NCBI GenBank assembly: GCA_037384225.1
Contig: JARROD010000023.1
Coordinates: 1-21,649 of the forward strand
Length of the DNA: 21,649 bases
Direction: 5' to 3'
From: JARROD01 sp037384225
Lineage (GTDB): Bacteria > Pseudomonadota > Gammaproteobacteria > Pseudomonadales > Cellvibrionaceae
The position numbers and the translations under genes were made by a program. Within the stretch, counting starts at the first letter, position 1. The number at the start of each line of letters is the position of its first letter. The notes beneath the pieces are model-generated. The model saw only the letters and a list, made by a program, of their open reading frames with translations, did no database searches and was not told the origin of the DNA. Below, piece by piece: positions 16,150 through 21,649 of the stretch.

Positions 16150-17265
16150 ATGTTAGTTGGCGTGCCAAAAGAAATTAAAAATCATGAATACAGAGTAGGC
16201 TTGACGCCTGCTTCGGTGAATGAACTTGTGGCCCATGGTCACGAGGTGATGGTCGAAACCAATGCCGGAGCCAGAATTGGGTTTGATGATGAATCCTATA
16301 CTGCCGCGGGCGCTAAAATTGCCCCCAATCAGGATGCCGTCTTTGATGCAGCGGAAATGGTGGTAAAGGTCAAGGAGCCCCAGCCTCAGGAGTGTAAAAA
16401 GCTTAGGACCGGTCAACTACTGTTTACTTATTTGCACCTGGCCCCGGATCCCACGCAAACGGAGCTGCTGATCAATTCCGGCGCCACCTGCATAGCCTAT
16501 GAAACAGTCACTGACCATCGTAATGGCCTGCCGCTGTTAGCGCCCATGTCGGAAGTCGCTGGCCGGTTATCGGTTATTGAAGGTGCTCATCATATGATGG
16601 TGCCAAAAGGAGGCCGGGGTATGCTGATCAGTGGTGTCCCGGGTACAGCGCCGGCAAAGGTAGTGATTATTGGCGGTGGCGTAGTGGGCTACAATGCCGC
16701 GATCATGGCTTTGGGGCTCAACGCCGATGTCACGATTCTGGACCTGAATATTAATCGCCTGCGCGAGATTTACGCCGATTTCGGAGGCAAGGTTCGCTGC
16801 ATTTATTCCACTAAGTCCGCCATTGAAGAGTATTGTCTCCAGGCTGATCTGGTTGTTGGTGCGGTCCTGGTGCCCGGTGCCTCGGCGCCGAAGTTGGTAA
16901 CCCGGGAATTGGTCGCAAAGCTGCGCAAAGGGACAGTGCTGGTGGATGTGGCCATTGATCAGGGAGGGTGTTTTGAAACCAGCCACCCGACTACGCATGA
17001 AGAACCCACTTACTGTGTCGACGGTGTAGTCCATTATTGTGTGGCCAATATGCCCGGCGCGGTTGCCCAAACCTCAACCGTCGCTTTGAACAATGCGACC
17101 TTGCCGTTTGTGTTGAAATTAGCCGATAGAGGTTACCGGAAGGCGTTGCTGGAAGATAGCCATTTGCTGGACGGACTCAATGTTCATCAGAGCAAGGTAA
17201 CCTGCGAGGCGGTAGCCAAGGCTTTGGGCTATGAGTTCATCGCTCCCGAACTAGCGCTAGGGTAG
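16150..17265 (+). CDS. ald: Alanine dehydrogenase
   Basis: A 371-residue NAD-dependent enzyme interconverting L-alanine and pyruvate plus ammonia. R15 (EYRVGL), K75 (KVKEPQ), H96 (YLHLAPD) and D270 (VDVAIDQGG) all fall at the same numbers as in the Mycobacterium tuberculosis enzyme, and total length is identical. The NAD site GGGVVG is at 175-180. The frame is open from a GTG at 16132, but that region is the ribosome binding site (GAGGGGG) for the ATG at 16150, which gives the canonical MLVGVPKEIKNHEYRVG start. Divergent Lrp-3 is the probable regulator. Confidence 0.97.
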   Translation: MLVGVPKEIKNHEYRVGLTPASVNELVAHGHEVMVETNAGARIGFDDESYTAAGAKIAPNQDAVFDAAEMVVKVKEPQPQECKKLRTGQLLFTYLHLAPDPTQTELLINSGATCIAYETVTDHRNGLPLLAPMSEVAGRLSVIEGAHHMMVPKGGRGMLISGVPGTAPAKVVIIGGGVVGYNAAIMALGLNADVTILDLNINRLREIYADFGGKVRCIYSTKSAIEEYCLQADLVVGAVLVPGASAPKLVTRELVAKLRKGTVLVDVAIDQGGCFETSHPTTHEEPTYCVDGVVHYCVANMPGAVAQTSTVALNNATLPFVLKLADRGYRKALLEDSHLLDGLNVHQSKVTCEAVAKALGYEFIAPELALG

Positions 17266-17329
17266 CCTGGAACCCGGAGTAGTATTTTTGGCTTCACTCG
17301 CGGCGGTTTCCAGGGGTACAGTAGGTTGT

Positions 17330-18184
17330 CTATATCAACCCTTTTTGAAGGGCTTGGTAAACCGCCGCCGCTTGAGTTTTCACTCCCAATGCACTTTTTG
17401 CCGCAGCCATATGCTTGTTGGCAGTATCGAGAGAAATATTCAGCCTCTCGGCAGCCTGTTTAAGGTTGAGATCATCTTTTGCCAATAGAATTAATAAACG
17501 CAGTGGCATAGGTGTTATTACTGTTTCCTGTCGCTGTTGCTTCCGATTTGAAAAGACCTTCGGAAACCGGGCTCTGCCAACATAATCTATGGCATCGGCC
17601 AGCAATTGCAATATAGTTTTGTAAGATTCAATCCGTTGTTGAAAGTTAGCGGATTTTACACCTTTGGAGGCAACTGTAAATAAGGCTGCCCCCCGGCCGT
17701 TAGAATCTTTCATTGGTATCAGATAAAAGTCTTCGTATCCAAAGCGCCGGATTAAGTTCAAAATTTCCTGGTTGCGTAAAAGTGTGCAGGTAACAAAAGG
17801 CGCTTTACTGATCGCTTCTCTAATAGTGGAATGAAATATAGGCGTCATACTTCCCGCGGCAACATAGTCCAATACCATATCGTATTTGTGAAGCCCTTTT
17901 TCCAGATATTTTTTATGCAGAGTCTGATTCATGCTGGTCAAGAGCGTTTTGACCACTCTTGTAGAACTTATGCGTGAAAAACTGAAATCAGTAAAGCCTA
18001 ACTGACGTATAACCACCGCAACCCTGTTGTTAAAATCAGCTATATTTTTAGAGCTGGCAATACTGCGGAAAAACTCAATGGTATCTGCGGACCCTGACGG
18101 TTTGGTCTCTTGCTTAAATAAATAAATATTTTCACTATAGCTGTTGCTTTCACTGTAGCTGTTATTTTTACTATTTATAGTCAT
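17330..18184 (-). CDS. LuxR-type regulator, orphan with degenerate signal domain
   Basis: A 284-residue protein with an N-terminal autoinducer-binding-like domain (about 36-200) and a C-terminal LuxR helix-turn-helix (about 225-284, LKQAAERLNISLDTANKHMA...GLI). Aligned by eye to acyl-homoserine-lactone sensors, the Tyr (Y93) and Asp (D102) are kept, but the two pocket Trp and the Pro after Asp appear as L89, H118 and M103. An acyl-homoserine-lactone ligand is therefore doubtful. No luxI-like gene is present. AAGGGG lies 11 nt before the ATG. Residues 7-19 contain a duplicated NSYSES/NSYSEN from an 18-nt tandem repeat. Its target could be the nearby carrier-protein genes. Confidence 0.8.
   Translation of the reverse strand: MTINSKNNSYSESNSYSENIYLFKQETKPSGSADTIEFFRSIASSKNIADFNNRVAVVIRQLGFTDFSFSRISSTRVVKTLLTSMNQTLHKKYLEKGLHKYDMVLDYVAAGSMTPIFHSTIREAISKAPFVTCTLLRNQEILNLIRRFGYEDFYLIPMKDSNGRGAALFTVASKGVKSANFQQRIESYKTILQLLADAIDYVGRARFPKVFSNRKQQRQETVITPMPLRLLILLAKDDLNLKQAAERLNISLDTANKHMAAAKSALGVKTQAAAVYQALQKGLI
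18130..18165. repeat. 18-nt in-frame tandem duplication in luxR-type gene
   Basis: Units 18130-18147 and 18148-18165 differ at three positions. They encode two copies of an N-S-Y-S-E-x hexapeptide at the protein's variable N-terminus. Confidence 0.8.
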
Positions 18185-18396
18185 TTCGTTGATTACCCCT
18201 TAATGTTTGACCCCGGGTAGGAAATATAGATAAGCACAACATATTTAAAAATAACCCTCTTCAGCCTTTGAAGTGCTAAATAATAGTGTGTAATTTAAAA
18301 AAACAGACTAAATTAATGAAGCTGGTATTGTGGCTCAATATGACAGCACTGTATCTAGTTAGGCGACAATATATCCCCCATATATGCCATTTACAT

Positions 18397-18418
18397 CTCC
18401 AAAGCTCTGTATTTGGAG
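18397..18418. promoter_or_regulatory. 22-bp dyad upstream of luxR-type gene
   Basis: CTCCAAA and TTTGGAG are perfect 7-bp arms around an 8-bp spacer, 213 bp upstream of the luxR-type start. LuxR-type boxes are about 20-bp dyads, so this could be its site. The sequence does not match known lux boxes. Confidence 0.3.
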
Positions 18419-18586
18419 TGGTCGCTTTGAGATTATGGAATTACCATTGTAGAGATGTTTTGAGAAAATAATTTGCAGAAGGCTGGGTCTATAGACCTCA
18501 ATATTGGCTATATTGCTTCATATTTAATACGTCGATTATACCTCACCGTTGTACAAATTTTCGGCCCGCAACCGCTACGCTGCTTC

Positions 18587-18612
18587 TATACCCAAAGCGT
18601 TTGAGATTTAGG
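18587..18612 (+). repeat. 26-bp dispersed repeat, copy B (full, inverted)
   Basis: TATACCCAAAGCG followed by TTTGAGATTTAGG: the exact reverse complement of 145-170. It lies 25 bp beyond the end of the transferase pseudogene and is inverted relative to the partial copy at 21406-21423. Confidence 0.9.
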
Positions 18613-18636
18613 TATATAAACGAAGGGTTATAGCCT

Positions 18637-19318
18637 TTAACCATTGGAGCAATGATGGGCTGAAAAAGAAAATCGAGCAGCGGTGTAGCTTTGTTGAGGG
18701 GTAATGTTATTTATTGACAGGATATAATCGTCAGTAAATTCAGGGTTCTTTACTGCCAGCGCAATCTTGTGAGTATCATTGGGTATAATCTGCCAAAAAC
18801 GCCATCCTCGAGGAGAATCGTCATAATCTTCGGCAAACTCGATTGATAGATCTCCCGATTGAGTAAAGATATAGCTGAACTTATCCAGTGGAATGGATAA
18901 TCCCTTTCCACAGGCTTTTATATAGGCTTCTTTCAACGTCCAAAAATCAAAGAAACGCTCGCGCTTTTTCTCGTCGGGTTCAGCAAAAAGTTGCTCAACT
19001 TCTACAGGTGAAAAGAAACGATCGCATATATTTCAGGTGGTCATATCCGGGATTGGCAATTGACGGTTTTCCGTAGGCGTTTTTGTCGAACTGCCATTGG
19101 TGAGGTTGGAGTTGGCTTGAGTACATGGACAATACGCTGCGCACCAACGCTCTGGTTACCAGGTACTGGTGTCGGTGTTTTTCAAAATAAAAACGCTTTT
19201 GCTGCTCACTTTCCTTTTTACTCAGGAATCCATGGTAGAGTTCCAACAATTGCAAATCACTGATTTCCTCATCCCTGACAACCCAGAGATGAATTTCGTT
19301 TTCAGAAATGGTTCTCAT
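18637..19318 (-). pseudogene. Sfp-type 4'-phosphopantetheinyl transferase, internal deletion and frameshift
   Basis: Two frames together encode an Sfp-type transferase that would attach 4'-phosphopantetheine from CoA to carrier proteins. The first (from 19318) gives LSKKESEQQKRFYFEKHRHQ and NAYGKPSIANP, up to about residue 96 (DHLK). After about 19025-19033 homology continues in another frame with DRFFSPVEVEQLFAEP, then FFDFWTLKEAYIKACGKGLS, to 18637. Missing between them are roughly 30 residues that in Sfp hold the FNxSHS and GxDxE motifs, including the Mg-binding acidic pair. So there is both a frameshift and loss of the catalytic core; no active product is expected. It follows the metallophosphoesterase by 16 bp. 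The C-terminal half alone could start at 18936 but would be inactive. Confidence 0.85.
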
Positions 19319-19334
19319 TATCTTATTCTATTAA

Positions 19335-20084
19335 TTAGTTTTCAAAAATACAGCGCAATTTTTTCGACGTTATCATGGTTTCCGATGGGTAACCAAAAGC
19401 ATTGTTAATATAACATATGTTGTCAATGGTTATTTTTCTATTAACGTGAGAGTGGCCGTATACGTGAATATTTGCATCGAGTTTTCTTACCTGTTGGTCA
19501 AGAAGTGCGCTGCCCAGTACCGGATAGAGAGTACGCTTTGACGGCGGTATAAAAGCAGGCATAACATCTATTCTGGGAAGAAAGTGAGAAAATGATATAA
19601 GCGTTTTGTTCCGGTTATCGAGGAAAGGCGTATTTTTCCCCATAAAATACTGATTAACGTCCAAATCCCCAGGCCAGATGCAGGCGCGGAAATCCATCCA
19701 CACCTGCTTCAACTCTTCGCCGGGGGTGCCAAAGGAGTAATCATACCAGCCGAGCAGTGGCACTATGGATAGCGAACCCGTGTGGTAAGGTTCCATGGCC
19801 ACTGAAAATTCTCCGGCTATATCGCTAACCCGTGAAAACTTTTCGAGCGAGTCTTTTTCTTTACTTCTGGCTACCCATAAATCGTGATTTCCTGGCACAA
19901 ACAATACGCGCTTGAACCTTGTGGTCAGTGTTTTAAAGCACCGTTCCAGCAAATGCAGTTGGTCAGAAATATCGCCGGCCAGTATCAAAATGTCATCCTG
20001 GTAGTCGACTTTGGATAAGCTTTCCAGCCAATGAAGATTGATGTCGTAATCAAGATGGATATCGGATACTGCAAAAACCCTCAT
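19335..20084 (-). CDS. Metallophosphoesterase, possibly PptH-like
   Basis: A 249-residue calcineurin-type phosphoesterase with all metal-site motifs: D8-x-H10 (SDIH), D38 (AGDIS), N66-H67-D68 (GNHD), H167 (FSHF) and H211-x-H213 (GHSH). No signal peptide or membrane segment is visible, so it should be cytoplasmic. It lies immediately upstream of the Sfp-type transferase gene in one operon and diverges from an acyl carrier protein gene. In Mycobacterium tuberculosis, PptH, a phosphoesterase in the operon of the transferase PptT, removes phosphopantetheine from carrier proteins. The same job here is inference from context; other substrates are possible. The ribosome binding site is weak. Confidence 0.85.
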   Translation of the reverse strand: MRVFAVSDIHLDYDINLHWLESLSKVDYQDDILILAGDISDQLHLLERCFKTLTTRFKRVLFVPGNHDLWVARSKEKDSLEKFSRVSDIAGEFSVAMEPYHTGSLSIVPLLGWYDYSFGTPGEELKQVWMDFRACIWPGDLDVNQYFMGKNTPFLDNRNKTLISFSHFLPRIDVMPAFIPPSKRTLYPVLGSALLDQQVRKLDANIHVYGHSHVNRKITIDNICYINNAFGYPSETMITSKKLRCIFEN

Positions 20085-20101
20085 AAGCTATATACCCATT
20101 A

Positions 20102-20120
20102 ACATATGACTGCCATATGT
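20102..20120. promoter_or_regulatory. Dyad near phosphoesterase start
   Basis: ACATATG and CATATGT are perfect 7-bp arms with a 5-bp spacer, immediately upstream of the metallophosphoesterase gene. Position fits an operator for the phosphoesterase-transferase operon. Confidence 0.35.
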
Positions 20121-20198
20121 GTTTTTGTGCCTATTTCAGAGTTGCTTAACTTCACAAAATCAGCCTTGAGATACAGAAGACAGGCCAATTTATACCAC

Positions 20199-20230
20199 AC
20201 ATACGCGTAATACAACATACGCGTAATACA
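20199..20230. repeat. Perfect tandem repeat, 2 x 16 bp
   Basis: ACATACGCGTAATACA occurs twice head to tail (20199-20214, 20215-20230), followed by a further ACAT. It lies in the phosphoesterase/ACP intergenic region. It could be a regulator-binding iteron or recent slippage. Confidence 0.85.
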
Positions 20231-20481
20231 ACATGCACGGTCGACATAATATTCGTTAAATGCGGCAGGGGTACGATTTTTATCCAGGCAGGTATTTCAA
20301 CCACCATAATTTCCTGGCAGACTAAATATATTTTGTAATTTTGGTATTTTATGAGAGTTTAACTGTATTTGGCCAATAAGGTTTTTGAACGATTTTTCAA
20401 CCGGCAGGTCCGTTAAACTAGCTGTAAAGAGTAGCACAATTAACCAGTGGTACCAATAATGATGAAATTCAGGAGCGTAGA

Positions 20482-20781
20482 ATGACGGAAGAAGACGTTT
20501 TTTCACATATTCTGACGGCAGCGCGAGAGGTTACCCCCATAATTGATGAACTGGTGCCGGCAGAATATTGCACTAACCTGAACAAAGGTATTTGTTTTGT
20601 GGACCTGGGTATCAACTCAATTGACTATGTGGAAATTGTCACAAAAATCATGGAAAATCTGGATGTCGATATCCCGATGTGCCGATTTGTCAATACCAAT
20701 AATATACAGGAGGCGGTGGAAATCTTTCACCAGGCTGTCAACGATAGTTGCAACCTGGTCAGTGATCAGCCAAATATATAA
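20482..20781 (+). CDS. Stand-alone acyl carrier protein
   Basis: A 99-residue carrier protein. The attachment serine is S46 in DLGINSIDYVEIV, followed by helix II-III sequence MENLDVDIPMCRF and NIQEAVEIF. DLGxNSIDxxEIV is more like the free-standing carrier proteins of polyketide beta-branching (HMG-CoA-synthase) cassettes than like fatty-acid AcpP, which has DSLD. No synthase, ketosynthase or HMG-CoA-synthase-like gene is in the window. AGGAG at 20471-20475 precedes the ATG. It diverges from the phosphoesterase/transferase operon, making it the obvious candidate substrate of those two enzymes. Its acyl cargo is unknown. Confidence 0.88.
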   Translation: MTEEDVFSHILTAAREVTPIIDELVPAEYCTNLNKGICFVDLGINSIDYVEIVTKIMENLDVDIPMCRFVNTNNIQEAVEIFHQAVNDSCNLVSDQPNI

Positions 20782-20850
20782 CCTGCGATCGTGGTCCTTT
20801 ATGTGTGGGATGGTTTGCACGCTTCGGGGGTAGACCGCGGGTTATGATGG

Positions 20851-20899
20851 TTAACGTTATAACGTTAAGTTTTGTACAACGTTTAAGTCCAGTTAACTG
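20851..20899. promoter_or_regulatory. Palindrome cluster upstream of DUF2721 gene
   Basis: TTAACGTTATAACGTTAA (20851-20868) is a perfect 18-bp palindrome. A third AACGTT follows at 20878-20883, and CAGTTAACTG (20890-20899) is a perfect 10-bp palindrome. The cluster ends 18 bp before the DUF2721 start, so it is a good operator candidate. Confidence 0.5.
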
Positions 20900-20917
20900 T
20901 CGATGGAAGTCGGTTGA

Positions 20918-21397
20918 ATGAATAGCAAAATTATAGAAATTGTCACGATCGCCCAGGTTATTCAGACCGCTGTCGCCCCGGTTTTTTTACTATCCGGCTC
21001 AGCGGCGTTGTTAGGGGTATTGTCCAGCCGTCTGGCTCGGGTTATCGACCGCGCAAGGGTACTCGAAGCACGGATAGCTTCTCTGCCTGCCGGACAGGAG
21101 CAGAGACAAGTACTGTCCAAAGAGCTGCAATTCCTCTGGAAACGGGCCCGACTGATCAACCGTGCTTTCAGTTTATGCACCATGTGCGCTTTGATGATCT
21201 GTGTCGTAGTAGTCATGCTGTTTTTTAGCCACATTGCCTCCACCAATCTTTCCAAACCCATTTCACTCTCCTTTATTACCGCCATGATATTTTTGACCGG
21301 CGCGCTACTGATGTCGCTACGTGAGATATACCTCGCCACCGGTTCCCTTCGGCGGGGTCTTGAAATAGCGGATTTAAAAATAATAAGAGAAGAATAG
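20918..21397 (+). CDS. DUF2721-family membrane protein
   Basis: A 159-residue integral membrane protein with three predicted hydrophobic segments: about 12-35, 84-106 (CALMICVVVVMLFF) and 113-135. The segment APVFLLSGSAALLGVLSSRLARVIDRAR is characteristic of DUF2721. Between the first and second segments lies a charged, helical stretch rich in Arg and Glu. The family has no established function. The start has GGAAG about 10 nt upstream. The stop codon is embedded in the palindrome AATAGCGCTATT (21393-21404), directly beside a dispersed-repeat copy. Confidence 0.88.
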   Translation: MNSKIIEIVTIAQVIQTAVAPVFLLSGSAALLGVLSSRLARVIDRARVLEARIASLPAGQEQRQVLSKELQFLWKRARLINRAFSLCTMCALMICVVVVMLFFSHIASTNLSKPISLSFITAMIFLTGALLMSLREIYLATGSLRRGLEIADLKIIREE

Positions 21398-21405
21398 CGC
21401 TATTA

Positions 21406-21423
21406 TCAAACGCTTTGGGTATA
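21406..21423 (-). repeat. Dispersed repeat, copy C (partial, 18 bp)
   Basis: TCAAACGCTTTGGGTATA matches the last 18 bases of 145-170 and is inverted relative to 18587-18612. It abuts the palindrome AATAGCGCTATT (21393-21404), and its right end forms GGGTATACCC (21417-21426). Confidence 0.85.
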
Positions 21424-21622
21424 CCCTCCTCACATAGGGATAGCTATGCTCCGGTTAGAAAAATCTGCGCGCGTCCCTGAAAATACCGCTCTAAAAGGTC
21501 CTGAACTCGAAAATTTATGCAACGATAGGGTATATATTCGGTTTATTGTTCGCCAATATTAAGTTAATAATCTCTGCCCAAGCAAAAATCACTTTTTTAG
21601 GTACGAAAAGCTAAGGAGAGTT

Positions 21623-21649
21623 ATGAAAAATATAAACCGTCGTGATTTG
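21623..21649 (+). CDS. Start of a gene cut by the window edge
   Basis: Only nine codons are present (MKNINRRDL). A strong AAGGAGAG at 21613-21620 precedes the ATG, which makes a real start likely. Asn-Arg-Arg-Asp-Leu near the N-terminus resembles a twin-arginine export signal, but the hydrophobic stretch that would confirm it lies outside the window. Confidence 0.6.

Larger units (their letters stand above)
18185..18636. other. Gene-free stretch of about 450 bp
   Basis: No convincing gene is present. It is more AT-rich than the catabolic genes. Contents: a perfect 7-bp dyad CTCCAAA-N8-TTTGGAG at 18397-18418 (22 bp overall, a plausible regulator site) and the full 26-bp dispersed repeat at 18587-18612. 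It begins at the start of the luxR-type gene and ends at the tail of the transferase pseudogene. Confidence 0.6.
20085..20481. other. Divergent intergenic region of about 400 bp with small repeats
   Basis: No convincing gene is present. It separates the phosphoesterase and ACP genes and so must hold both promoters. It contains the dyad ACATATG-N5-CATATGT (20102-20120), 18 bp upstream of the phosphoesterase start, and a tandem 16-bp repeat at 20199-20230. The ACP has a clear AGGAG at 20471-20475. Confidence 0.6.

Noticed and set aside
18286..18471. 61-codon plus-strand ORF in the gap after the luxR-type gene
   Set aside because: No ribosome binding site, unusual Trp/His/Cys-rich composition, and it covers the 18397-18418 dyad; probably chance.
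20297..20506. 69-codon minus-strand ORF upstream of the ACP
   Set aside because: Its start lies inside the ACP coding region and it covers the ACP ribosome binding site; no family resemblance.
1..21649. CRISPR array, tRNA or rRNA genes, integrase or transposase
   Set aside because: None seen: no regularly spaced repeat series, no cloverleaf-like segment recognised, and no recombinase-type protein among the open frames.

Overview
This window looks like chromosomal DNA from a free-living, probably marine, gammaproteobacterium. The gene set (a fused indolepyruvate oxidoreductase, a PutA without a DNA-binding domain, an Fpr/FinR-like pair, several Lrp paralogues) and the balanced GC content would suit the Cellvibrionales/Pseudomonas-like lineage. 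That placement is inference from protein style, not from a marker gene. No rRNA, tRNA, CRISPR array or transposase gene was seen.

Positions 1-17300 are an amino-acid catabolism region built from divergent regulator/enzyme pairs. Lrp-1 (204-695) diverges from the operon iorA-like (906-4406) and leucine dehydrogenase (4439-5494), which would turn branched-chain or aromatic amino acids into 2-oxo acids and then acyl-CoA plus reduced ferredoxin. Lrp-2 (5548-6030) diverges from putA (6186-10022), which takes proline to glutamate. Two tiny overlapping ORFs and a cluster of strong hairpins follow putA. Tyrosine/phenylalanine breakdown is represented by hpd-maiA on the minus strand, diverging from a MarR regulator over a clear 20-bp dyad. 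A short asparaginase-like protein, a ferredoxin-NADP reductase diverging from a FinR-like LysR regulator, and Lrp-3 diverging from alanine dehydrogenase complete the block. Together these genes send Leu/Val/Ile, Pro, Tyr/Phe, Ala and possibly Asn into central metabolism, each under its own local regulator.

Positions 17300-21650 look accessory, with longer and more AT-rich intergenic stretches. A LuxR-type regulator that has lost several signal-binding residues is followed by a 450-bp gap. Then come an Sfp-type phosphopantetheinyl transferase pseudogene (internal deletion plus frameshift), a metallophosphoesterase directly upstream of it in the same operon, a divergent stand-alone acyl carrier protein, and a DUF2721 membrane protein. 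The transferase/phosphoesterase pair recalls the mycobacterial PptT/PptH pair that adds and removes 4'-phosphopantetheine on carrier proteins. With an ACP next door, this could be a small carrier-protein on/off module whose 'on' enzyme is now broken.

A 26-bp repeat occurs at 145-170 and, in inverse orientation, at 18587-18612. Partial copies lie at 1-17 and 21406-21423. The copies form inverted pairs around the first 170 bp and around the transferase-to-DUF2721 segment, which suggests a MITE-like or cassette-like element. The window ends nine codons into a gene with a possible Tat-type N-terminus.
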